From: JBIKLM01 sp044375105
GTDB lineage: Bacteria > Planctomycetota > UBA1135 > GCA-002686595
DNA: 7,220 bases
Direction of reading: 5' to 3'
Assembly: GCA_044375105.1 (NCBI GenBank)
Contig: JBILNK010000202.1
Coordinates: 1-7,220 of the forward strand
Both the position numbers and the translations under genes were made by a program. The notes beneath the pieces are model-generated. The model was not told the origin of the DNA. It saw nothing but the letters and a program-made list of their open reading frames with translations, and did no database searches. Below, one piece after another: positions 1 to 5,494 of the stretch (position 1 is the stretch's first letter; every line of letters starts with the position of its first letter).

Positions 1-143
1 GCGCCGTCGAGCAGCACCACGCGCTCTTCGAGCAGGGCCTCGAGCTGGTCGCGCACGTCCCGCTTGATCCAGCCCGCGGGCGGCAGGTGCGCGCGCGCGG
101 CGGAGGTCGCTTGGGCCAGGGGTTCGCGCGGGGGGCGGCTCAT
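1..143 (-). CDS. metH: Homocysteine S-methyltransferase, N-terminal fragment (probably MetH)
   Basis: Only the first 47 codons are in the window; the gene continues past the left edge. The visible protein has a Pro/Ala/Arg-rich lead of about 24 residues, then a helix (RDQLEALLEERV, about 31-42) running into VVLLDGA (42-48). That pattern matches the start of the homocysteine-binding barrel of cobalamin-dependent methionine synthase, where an LxERILVLDGGMGTMIQ-like segment opens the domain. MetH methylates homocysteine to methionine from methyltetrahydrofolate in the cytoplasm. The ATG at 143-141 overlaps the TGA of the upstream regulator gene (ATGA), so translation is probably coupled and no separate ribosome binding site is seen. 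An in-frame GTG at codon 30 would give a start closer to the E. coli length. With so little sequence, another PF02574 enzyme (a split methionine synthase or a betaine/S-methylmethionine-type methyltransferase) cannot be excluded. The regulator next to it supports MetH. Confidence 0.72.
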   Translation of the reverse strand, partial: MSRPPREPLAQATSAARAHLPPAGWIKRDVRDQLEALLEERVVLLDG

Positions 144-1090
144 TGGCGCGGGGCGGTGGGGGGCCGCTGGCCGATGGCGACCAGCGAGAGGAAGTGGGGG
201 GGATGGGGGTCGCGGGCCGCGCGCTGCACGCGCACGCCCTCGAAGCCGACTTCGGCCATCCAGGCCGAGAGCTGGGGTTCGGAGAAGCCGAGGTGGCGGT
301 GTTGGAGCTTTTCGCGCACCCATTCCTCGGCGTGGCTGGCCAGATCGATCAACAGCAGGCGCCCGCCGGGGCGCAGGATGCGCCAGGCTTCGCGCAGGGC
401 CTGCACAGGCTCCTCGGCGTGGTGCAGGGCCTGGCTCAAGACGGCCACATCGAACCCGCCGTCCGGCAGGGGCAGGCGATCGAGTTCGCCGCGCACCGCT
501 TCGATGTTGCCAAGGCCGGCGCGCTGGGCGCGCTGGGAGAGCTGGGCCAGCATCTCGGGCGAGAGGTCGACCGCCGTGACGCTCTCGGCCACCTCCGCCA
601 GCATCAGGGTCAGCAGGCCGTCGCCGATGCCGAGGTCCACGTAGCGGCCGCGGGGCAGCAGGCACAGCAGCGCGCGGCACAGGCCCTCCCAGGTGCGCCC
701 GGGCAGGATCTGCTCGCCGAAGGTGGCCGCCACCCGGTCGAAGTAGGAGCGCGCCTCCTGGCGCTGGCGCTCCTCGAGGGCCAGCAGGCCCAGGCGGTCC
801 GCTTCGAACTCCGGGCTGCCCCCGTTGGCCTCCAGGACCCCCTCGAGCCAGGTGTCGATCGGCCCGCGCACGCGCTCGTAGATCGAGCGCCGGCCCAGGC
901 GCCGGTCGCTGACCAATCCGACTTCCTTGAGCAGGGCCAGGTGGGCCGAGATGCGGCTCTGGGCCACGTTGAGGATCTCGACCAGCTCGGAAACGCCCAG
1001 CTCCCGGTGCCCGAGCAGGCGCAGGAGGCGCAGCCGGGTTTCGTCCCCCAGGGCGCGCATCAGGCGGGTCGTGTCGGCCAGACCGATCAT
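140..1090 (-). CDS. SahR-like ArsR-family regulator fused to a SAM-methyltransferase domain
   Basis: A 316-residue two-domain protein. Residues 5-74 form an ArsR winged helix: ALGDETRLRLLRLL, then the helix-turn-helix (about 34-57, SELVEILNVAQSRISAHLALLK) and a wing (GRRSIYERV). Residues about 147-260 form a class I methyltransferase fold: motif I VDLGIGDG (151-158), the acidic ribose-binding position in VTAVDLSPEML (Asp175), FDVAVLSQALHH (213-224) and RILRPGGRLLLID (237-249). The ArsR metal-site motif ELCVCDL is replaced by ELGVSEL, and the only cysteines are 138 and 143, so this is not a classical arsenic or zinc sensor. This architecture is that of SahR-type regulators, described in Proteobacteria as controlling SAM-cycle genes in response to S-adenosylhomocysteine. 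The methyltransferase fold may therefore be a ligand sensor rather than an enzyme. The 4-bp overlap with the probable metH supports a methionine-cycle role. The ATG at 1090 has only a weak GGA four bases upstream. Effector and catalytic activity are inferred. Confidence 0.85.
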   Translation of the reverse strand: MIGLADTTRLMRALGDETRLRLLRLLGHRELGVSELVEILNVAQSRISAHLALLKEVGLVSDRRLGRRSIYERVRGPIDTWLEGVLEANGGSPEFEADRLGLLALEERQRQEARSYFDRVAATFGEQILPGRTWEGLCRALLCLLPRGRYVDLGIGDGLLTLMLAEVAESVTAVDLSPEMLAQLSQRAQRAGLGNIEAVRGELDRLPLPDGGFDVAVLSQALHHAEEPVQALREAWRILRPGGRLLLIDLASHAEEWVREKLQHRHLGFSEPQLSAWMAEVGFEGVRVQRAARDPHPPHFLSLVAIGQRPPTAPRQ

Positions 1091-1246
1091 TCAATCCAGA
1101 TTAGCAGATCAGTTGGCCCGGAAAGCCACGGAGCTCCAGCTCACGGAAGCTTTCCTTGACCGCTCGCAGCCCCGGGACGGCGGCTCCACAGGCCCTCCCC
1201 GAGGCCCTGCCAACCGACCCAAACCCTAATTGAAGAGAGACTTACG
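1091..1246 (-). promoter_or_regulatory. Leader/intergenic region upstream of the SahR-like gene, with a nested inverted repeat
   Basis: This 156-bp gap lies between the end of the DUF493 gene and the regulator start. It holds an inverted repeat GGAAAGC (1120-1126) / GCTTTCC (1149-1155). Inside it is a second perfect repeat, GAGC (1131-1134) / GCTC (1139-1142), with a four-base loop. Closer to the start codon is a short direct repeat, CAGAT at 1097-1101 and 1105-1109. In the transcript of the minus strand this gives a stem-loop ending about 30 bases before the ATG. It could be an autoregulatory operator, an RNA leader element, or a terminator of the upstream gene (no U-run follows). I compared it by eye with the conserved cores of the SAH, SAM-I and cobalamin riboswitches and saw no match. 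No convincing -35/-10 pair is visible. Confidence 0.4.
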
Positions 1247-1513
1247 TCAGAGCAACCAGCGCACCGCAGGGTGCTCCGAAAGCCCCCTGAAAATCGCATC
1301 GCGCTGCTCCTTCGAGAACACCACCAGCTCGAGGGACAGGGAGCGGTACCGGCCCTGGGCGCTGTGTTGCCCGGGCCGCAGCACGTGGTCCAGTTCGCCG
1401 ACCACCTCGCAGACCGCCTGGCGCAGGGCGGCCTCGTCCTCGCCGATGATCCGGTAGGCCCAGGCCGTCGGGTAGTGGATCTCGGGCTCGCGGCCGGCCG
1501 GCAGGATCTCCAT
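1247..1513 (-). CDS. DUF493 / UPF0250 (YbeD-like) small protein
   Basis: An 88-residue protein with the signature of the YbeD family. HYPTAWAYRIIGEDEAALRQ (13-32) matches the FPTPFTYKVMG-like opening strand and first helix. YRSLSLELVVFSKEQRDAIF (56-75) and a C-terminal HPAVRWLL match the second half of the fold (YHSVSI..., IVRMVL in E. coli). Length is normal for the family (about 87-90). E. coli YbeD folds like an ACT-type ferredoxin domain; no biochemical role is settled, and a small regulatory or ligand-binding role is a guess from the fold. The ATG at 1513 is the only standard start before the frame becomes Pro/Gly-rich and non-conserved. No Shine-Dalgarno is seen upstream. It lies on the same strand as the regulator, 156 bp before it, so a shared transcript is possible but not shown. 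It is divergent from the fasciclin gene. Confidence 0.83.
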   Translation of the reverse strand: MEILPAGREPEIHYPTAWAYRIIGEDEAALRQAVCEVVGELDHVLRPGQHSAQGRYRSLSLELVVFSKEQRDAIFRGLSEHPAVRWLL

Positions 1514-1669
1514 GGGAGCAGCATGGCCCAGGGGCGGCCCGGTCGCCAGGGGGCCGGGAGCGGGAATGCCCGACCCCGACCTCCGGTCCGGGCGGCAGTC
1601 CGGTCGATACGGGCTGCGCGGCCCGGTCCGAGGGATCGGGTGCGACATCCCTCCGTGGCCACGCCATCC
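1514..1669. promoter_or_regulatory. Divergent intergenic region with CCGGTC copies, an inverted repeat and a palindrome
   Basis: This is the only space from which both the DUF493 gene (minus) and the fasciclin lipoprotein gene (plus) could be transcribed. CCGGTC occurs four times in the same direction, starting at 1539, 1583, 1600 and 1623. A perfect 7-bp inverted repeat GAGGGAT (1630-1636) / ATCCCTC (1647-1653) with a 10-base loop is followed directly by the 10-bp palindrome CGTGGCCACG (1654-1663), seven bases before the fasciclin ATG. These could be operator sites, or the repeat and palindrome could structure the 5' end of the fasciclin mRNA. No sigma70-like -35/-10 pair stands out on either strand, so the promoters themselves are not located. 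Confidence 0.4.
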
Positions 1670-2614
1670 ATGAAGCCGATCGCCTCCTTCCCGATCTGGG
1701 TCGCCGCCCTGGCTGCGGCCGCCTGTTCCTCCTCCCCGAAGAAGTCCAGCGAGCAAGCGGTCGCCGTCAAGGCTCCCGAAGCGGTCACGATGACCCTCGA
1801 GGAGAGCGGCAGCGCCGGACAGCTCGAGATCATGGGCCTGGCCCTGGCCTCCTCGCGCTTCTCCACGGGCCTGGCGGACGGGGCTCCGTTCACGCTCCTG
1901 GCCGTGCGCGATCAGAGCGTCGCCAGCCTGCCGCCCGAGCTGTCCGCCAACCTGGGCTTGCGCGAGCTCGACACCCTGATCGGCTTCCACGTGCTGCCCG
2001 GGCGCCTGACCGCCGAGCAGCTGGCCCAGTTCACGCGCCTCGAGACCCTCGGCGGCCAGCGCCTGCGCATCAGCGACTGGAACGGCGAGATCGAGATCAG
2101 CGGCCCGAGCAACCAGTTCCTGGGCCTGCCGCCGGCTCGCATCGTGGCCCGCAACATCGCGGTCGGCAACGGCCTGGTCCACATCGTGGACGGCTTCGCC
2201 GGGCCCTCGGTGCTGAGCCTCTATGAGACCGCCTGTGCCAGCCCCTTCCTGAGCCAACTGATCGCGGCCGCCGAGCTCGCTGGCGTCGCCGACGTGCTGG
2301 CCGCCGAAGGCCCGCTGACCGTCTTCGCGCCGACCAACGAGGCCTTCGAGGCCCTCGACGACGCGCAGGTCGCCAGCCTGCTTGACCCGGCCAACCGCGA
2401 GCAGCTCCTGACCGTCCTACGCCGGCACCTGGTGCCCGGCCGCCTGTACGCGGATCGTTTCCACGTCGGCACGCTGGTCGGCCTCGGCGGCGGCGAGCTC
2501 GAATTCACCTGGCGCGGCGGCGACTTCTTCGTGGAAGGCGCGCGCATCGTACACACCGATGTGGAGGCCACCAACGGCGTGATCCACCTGATCGACCGCG
2601 TGCTGGTCGACTGA
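1670..2614 (+). CDS. Fasciclin (FAS1) tandem-domain lipoprotein
   Basis: A 314-residue precursor. Residues 1-19 form a short signal peptide (MKP..., hydrophobic 7-18) ending in the lipobox-like AAAC, so the mature protein probably starts at lipidated Cys19 followed by Ser. A Ser/Lys linker leads to two FAS1 domains, about 51-178 and 187-314. Domain 2 is canonical: LTVFAPTNEAF (216-226), RHLVPGRLY (252-260) and the C-terminal NGVIHLIDRVL (302-312). Domain 1 keeps GFHVLPGRLT (105-114) and GNGLVHIVDGF (167-177) but has FTLLAVRDQSV (74-84) where FAPTxxAF is expected, so it is diverged. FAS1 proteins usually act in adhesion or extracellular matrix interactions; the ligand here is unknown. The location is outer membrane or periplasm. 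The ATG at 1670 is chosen because the reading frame upstream is not protein-like and this start gives a signal peptide. No Shine-Dalgarno is visible. Gene family sure; ligand unknown. Confidence 0.92.
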   Translation: MKPIASFPIWVAALAAAACSSSPKKSSEQAVAVKAPEAVTMTLEESGSAGQLEIMGLALASSRFSTGLADGAPFTLLAVRDQSVASLPPELSANLGLRELDTLIGFHVLPGRLTAEQLAQFTRLETLGGQRLRISDWNGEIEISGPSNQFLGLPPARIVARNIAVGNGLVHIVDGFAGPSVLSLYETACASPFLSQLIAAAELAGVADVLAAEGPLTVFAPTNEAFEALDDAQVASLLDPANREQLLTVLRRHLVPGRLYADRFHVGTLVGLGGGELEFTWRGGDFFVEGARIVHTDVEATNGVIHLIDRVLVD

Positions 2615-2624
2615 CCCTCTGCTG

Positions 2625-2640
2625 CCGCCGGCACCGGCGG
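2625..2640 (+). terminator. Terminator-like hairpin after the fasciclin gene
   Basis: Perfect 6-bp stem CCGCCG / CGGCGG around a GCAC loop, starting 10 bases after the fasciclin stop codon and followed by only TTTC. The position fits an intrinsic terminator, but the U-run is very short, so function is uncertain. Confidence 0.4.
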
Positions 2641-2652
2641 TTTCGAGGCCGC

Positions 2653-2672
2653 GGGGGGGGGCCCCCCCCCCC
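2653..2672. repeat. G9/C11 homopolymer junction
   Basis: Nine G (2653-2661) abut eleven C (2662-2672), followed by GGG and more GC-only sequence; a G8 run follows at 2716-2723. It lies in the spacer between the fasciclin gene and the membrane-protein gene. Such tracts are prone to slippage in replication and to sequencing or assembly error, so the exact length should be treated as uncertain. It falls outside the reading frames I accept as coding. Confidence 0.8.
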
Positions 2673-2775
2673 GGGCGCCCGCCCCGCCGTGTTTCATAGG
2701 CCCTTGATGGCCCCTGGGGGGGGCCGAGGAGCGGGCCGGGAACCGCGGCGGCCCCCGCGCCGTAGGATGTTCCGC

Positions 2776-2792
2776 CCCCGGCAGTGCCGGGG
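2776..2792 (+). promoter_or_regulatory. Strong GC hairpin upstream of the membrane-protein start
   Basis: Perfect inverted repeat CCCCGGC / GCCGGGG with an AGT loop (extendable by an A-T pair to one central base). It ends 31 bases before the GTG start I prefer, in a spacer that is Pro/Arg/Gly-rich in every frame. It could be a leader or attenuator structure, or remaining termination signal from upstream. It argues that this stretch is untranslated rather than an N-terminal extension. Confidence 0.35.
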
Positions 2793-2823
2793 AGCCCCTG
2801 GTCCCTCTCCTTCGCTCACGCTC

Positions 2824-4935
2824 GTGCTCCTGCGCAATCTCGGCAAGCTGGTCCGCGGCAAGTCCACGCCCTTCCACCTGTTCAGCGCCGCCGTGCTGGG
2901 CAGCGCCCTGGCCTTCCTGCCGGGCTTCGCCAGCGCCCCCGGCCTCTATCTGGCCCTGGGCTTCCTGCTGCTGGTGATCAACTCGAACCTGTTCATCGCC
3001 GGCTTGGTGGCGCTGCCGGCCAAGCTCAGCGCCCTGGCGCTGATCGGCGTGTCGATGCGGATCGGCGAGAGCCTGCTGCACGGGCCGGCCCAAGACCTGT
3101 TCCGCGGCGTGGTCAACGCCCCGGTGCTGCACTACTTCGGCTTCCAGCGCTACTTGGTCACCGGCAGCTTCGTGCTCGGCATCGCCTTCGGTCTGTTGAT
3201 CGCGATCCCGCTGGTGCTGCTGCAGAAAGGCGTGCGCCGCCAGCTGGCGGCCCTCGAGCTCAAGAACCAGAAGTTCAACGAGGTCAGCTCGAAGGGCTGG
3301 GCCAAGTTCGCCGCCTGGTTGTTCCTGGGCGGCAAGGCCGACATGACCTACGAGGAGCTCAACAAGCGCAACGTCGGCAACCCGGTGCGCGTGCTGGGCT
3401 TGGTGGTCGTCGCCGTGGGCGTGGGCTCCCTGTGGTTCGCGCAGAAGGCCGCGGGCTCGCCCTTGGTGGCTGGCGCCCTCGAGGCCGGGCTGGCGCGCGC
3501 CAACGGGGCTACCGTCGAGCTGGGCGGCTTCAAGCTCGACCTCCAGGCGGCGCGGCTCAAGCTGGCGGACCTGGCGGTGGTCGATCCGGACGATCTGATG
3601 ACCGACCTCTTGCGCGGGCTCGAGTTCGATGCGGACGTCAGCAGCCGCGAGGTGCTGCGCGGCCGCTTCGTGGTCGATCGCCTGGCGATCAAAGAGGCGG
3701 CCACCGGCGTCAAGCGCGAGGAGCCCGGGGAGAAGGTCGAGGGCGCGCGCCCGGCCGCTGAATCGAGCGGACCGATCCTGGAGGTCCCCGACCTGTCGAA
3801 CTACGACCTCGATCAGGTCCTGGCCGACGCCGAGAAGATCAAGGCGCAGCTCGCCAAGCTCAAGCAATGGCTCGAGCGGCTGGCGCCCAAGGAGCAGCCC
3901 CCGACCGACGGCGGCCCGGCCGATCAGAGCCTGCACGAGCGCCTCGAGCAGATGGCCCAGCAGCTCGGCTATTCGAACCTGATCGCCGAGCACCTTTTGG
4001 CCGACCTGCCGCGCATCGAGATCAAGGAATTGACCGTCGAGGGCTTCCGCATGCCCGGCCTGTCGGGCGACGAATACACCCTGGTCGCCAAGAACCTCTC
4101 GTCGGCGCCGGGCAAGCAAGCGGCCGCTCCGCAGCTGCAGATGGTCTCCAAGGACGGCAAGCTGCGCCTCGACCTGGCCCTGGGCGGCGCCGAATCCCAG
4201 GCCGGCGGCCTGCCCGGCCGGATCTCGCTCAAGGCCACCGAGCTGTCCGTGGACTCGATCGCCGCGGGCCTGTCCGTGAAGGGCGAGCGCCCGCTCTCCG
4301 GCGGCAGCCTGTCGTTCTCCCTGGTCGGGGGCTTTTCCCCGCAGGACGGGCGCATCGACCTGCCCCTCGAGGTGCAGCTCCAAAACTCGACCCTCAACAT
4401 CCCCGGCGTGGGCAGCACGCCGGTCGAGCGCTTCGCCCTGCCGATCGGCCTGCGCGGCCCGCTCGACGCCCTGCGCGTCGAGCTGGACGACAAGCAGCTG
4501 GTGGATGCCCTGGTGGCCGCCGGCAAGGCCGAATTCGCCAAGCGAGTAGAAGCCGAACTGGGCGCGCGTTTGGACGACGCCAAGGCCCGCGCCCGCGCGG
4601 CCCTCGAAGCGCGTTTCGGGGCCGCCAAGCTGGCCGAGTTGGGCATCGATCTCGATCAGCTCGAGAACATCGAAAGCCTCGAGGACGTGACCGAGATCGG
4701 CGAGCTGGTCAAGGCCATGGCCGCGCAGAAGGCCGCCGCCGCCAAGCAGGAGGTCGAGAAGCAGGTGACCGAAACCGTCACCGAAACCGCCACAGAGGCC
4801 CTGCAGGGCGTGGCCAATGACCTGCTGCAGGGGCAGGGCACCGATCAGGCGGGCCAGAACGCCGCTGACAAGGCCAAACAAGCGGCGGAAGAAGCCAAGA
4901 AGTCCCTTGGCGACCTGTTCAAGAAGAAGCCGTGA
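2824..4935 (+). CDS. Envelope protein fusing TIGR03546-like (membrane) and TIGR03545-like regions
   Basis: 703 residues from the GTG at 2824. Residues 1-135 resemble TIGR03546: LLRNLGKLVRGKSTPFHLFSA, then hydrophobic segments at about 19-35, 41-64 and 112-133. A basic linker (134-186, with KGWAKFAAWLFLGGKADMTYEEL) leads to a further membrane anchor (about 188-206). The rest resembles TIGR03545: a beta-rich AsmA-like start (about 212-300, GATVELGGFKLDLQAARLKLADLAVVDPDDL), a coiled-coil segment (about 325-360, QVLADAEKIKAQLAKLKQWL), a second beta region (about 395-590, IEIKELTVEGFRMPG) and an Ala/Lys/Glu-rich helical tail to the C-terminus. The two families are usually adjacent genes in outer-membrane bacteria and have no known function. 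The second part is presumably periplasmic. AsmA-like architecture hints at lipid or envelope transport, which is inference. Start choice: the conserved region begins at the GTG; in-frame ATGs at 2767 and 2707 and a GTG at 2689 add only low-complexity sequence. No Shine-Dalgarno is seen at any of them. Confidence 0.78.
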   Translation: MLLRNLGKLVRGKSTPFHLFSAAVLGSALAFLPGFASAPGLYLALGFLLLVINSNLFIAGLVALPAKLSALALIGVSMRIGESLLHGPAQDLFRGVVNAPVLHYFGFQRYLVTGSFVLGIAFGLLIAIPLVLLQKGVRRQLAALELKNQKFNEVSSKGWAKFAAWLFLGGKADMTYEELNKRNVGNPVRVLGLVVVAVGVGSLWFAQKAAGSPLVAGALEAGLARANGATVELGGFKLDLQAARLKLADLAVVDPDDLMTDLLRGLEFDADVSSREVLRGRFVVDRLAIKEAATGVKREEPGEKVEGARPAAESSGPILEVPDLSNYDLDQVLADAEKIKAQLAKLKQWLERLAPKEQPPTDGGPADQSLHERLEQMAQQLGYSNLIAEHLLADLPRIEIKELTVEGFRMPGLSGDEYTLVAKNLSSAPGKQAAAPQLQMVSKDGKLRLDLALGGAESQAGGLPGRISLKATELSVDSIAAGLSVKGERPLSGGSLSFSLVGGFSPQDGRIDLPLEVQLQNSTLNIPGVGSTPVERFALPIGLRGPLDALRVELDDKQLVDALVAAGKAEFAKRVEAELGARLDDAKARARAALEARFGAAKLAELGIDLDQLENIESLEDVTEIGELVKAMAAQKAAAAKQEVEKQVTETVTETATEALQGVANDLLQGQGTDQAGQNAADKAKQAAEEAKKSLGDLFKKKP

Positions 4936-4945
4936 TTCTTCGGGT

Positions 4946-4976
4946 GCGCCGGCTCGGGCGCAGCCCGAGCCGGCGC
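4946..4976 (+). terminator. Perfect 14-bp stem hairpin just after the membrane-protein gene
   Basis: GCGCCGGCTCGGGC (4946-4959) pairs perfectly with 4963-4976 around a GCA loop, starting 11 bases after the TGA at 4933-4935. Position and stability are right for a transcription terminator or 3'-end-protecting structure, but what follows is GATT and a C-run, not a U-tract. As a near-symmetrical stem it could act in both directions, including against read-through from the convergent subtilase gene. Confidence 0.6.
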
Positions 4977-5015
4977 GATTCCCCCCGAGGGCCGTCTGCG
5001 ACGCTGGCGTGCATG

Positions 5016-5040
5016 GGGATCGGCGTGCTGCGCCGATCCC
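5016..5040. repeat. Perfect 10-bp inverted repeat (second hairpin after the membrane-protein gene)
   Basis: GGGATCGGCG (5016-5025) and CGCCGATCCC (5031-5040) flank a TGCTG loop. It lies 39 bases beyond the 14-bp stem at 4946-4976, so the two make a tandem pair. There is no U-tract after it on either strand. It may be a second terminator element, a protein-binding site or an RNA structural element. Confidence 0.6.
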
Positions 5041-5420
5041 GGGCTTGATTGCGATTCGCTGGGTGGCTAGCCGCGCACAGCCTCGGCAAGCCGCAGCCAG
5101 CCGGTAAAAGGCGAGGAAGGCCGGAGGGGCCAGGGCGATTTGGGTTTGCCGGGCTGCGGCGGTCGCCGGCCGATCCCTGCCGCGCTCGGAGGCTCTGCCC
5201 GGAGCGCTCTGCGGGTGCCGCGAATCGGTACAGCCCGTGAGCCTTCCATTCGACCCATGCCGGGGGCCTCTCGAGGGCTCCCTCGGGCGTCGGTGGGGAG
5301 CGCTGAGCCTGGGTGCTCGGGCGCTGGATCACGCGGCGGCGGCGCGCGTCGGGGCCCGTCCCCGGGGAGCCTTCAAGTGCCGGAAAGGAGCTCCGAGGCC
5401 AGCAGGGCCCGGTCAGCGTC

Positions 5421-5436
5421 GTCGCGCGGCCGCGAC
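5421..5436. terminator. Hairpin downstream of the subtilase gene
   Basis: GTCGCG / CGCGAC, perfect 6-bp stem with a 4-base loop, about 58 bases beyond the subtilase stop codon when read on the minus strand. No U-run follows. It is the nearest symmetrical structure to the end of that gene, so it is a weak terminator candidate only. Confidence 0.25.
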
Positions 5437-5494
5437 CCCGCAGGCCCGCTCCGTCCTTCTTCGCGCTGCTCTTGGTCTTGGTTTGGGGCGCGGA

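Larger units (their letters stand above)
4977..5494. other. Gene-free convergent intergenic region rich in inverted repeats
   Basis: About 520 bp between two convergent genes. Short open frames exist on both strands but all read as Arg/Pro/Gly/Ser-rich random translation with no family resemblance, so I call no gene. It contains: a 10-bp perfect hairpin (5016-5040); the palindrome GGCTAGCC (5065-5072); two crossing complementary pairs, CGGCAA 5084-5089 / TTGCCG 5146-5151 and CCGCAGCC 5091-5098 / GGCTGCGG 5152-5159; a GGCC/GGCC mini-hairpin (5119-5131) between them; and a GTCGCG/CGCGAC hairpin (5421-5436). A structured RNA, a decayed gene or simply paired GC-rich spacer are all possible. Confidence 0.5.

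Noticed and set aside
140..1090. Classical arsenic- or zinc-responsive ArsR regulator
   Set aside because: The ELCVCDL cysteine motif is replaced by ELGVSEL and no metal-site cysteine or histidine cluster is seen. There are no ars or metal-efflux genes nearby.
143..1159. A 338-codon plus-strand open frame opposite the regulator gene
   Set aside because: Gln/Ala/Gly/His-rich translation with no motif. The minus strand carries unmistakable ArsR and methyltransferase motifs over the same bases.
1091..1246. SAH, SAM or cobalamin riboswitch before the regulator-metH unit
   Set aside because: The expected cores (for SAH, a GAGGAGCGCUGC-like segment with a later GGCGCUC) are not present on the minus strand.
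1514..2257. Minus-strand extension of the DUF493 frame up to 2257
   Set aside because: Only the last 88 codons match the family. The rest overlaps the fasciclin gene and reads as shadow sequence.
2221..4881. An 886-codon open frame on the minus strand opposite the fusion and fasciclin genes
   Set aside because: Its translation is rich in Leu, Gln, Arg, Gly, Ala and His with no domain pattern, as expected from the antisense of GC-rich coding DNA. The plus-strand frames have clear family features.
5100..5165. RNase P RNA-like segment (GAGGAAGGCCGGAGGGGCC)
   Set aside because: It resembles the start of the RNase P 5' conserved block only loosely. The other universal blocks are not found in the following sequence, and the free space is too short to be convincing.
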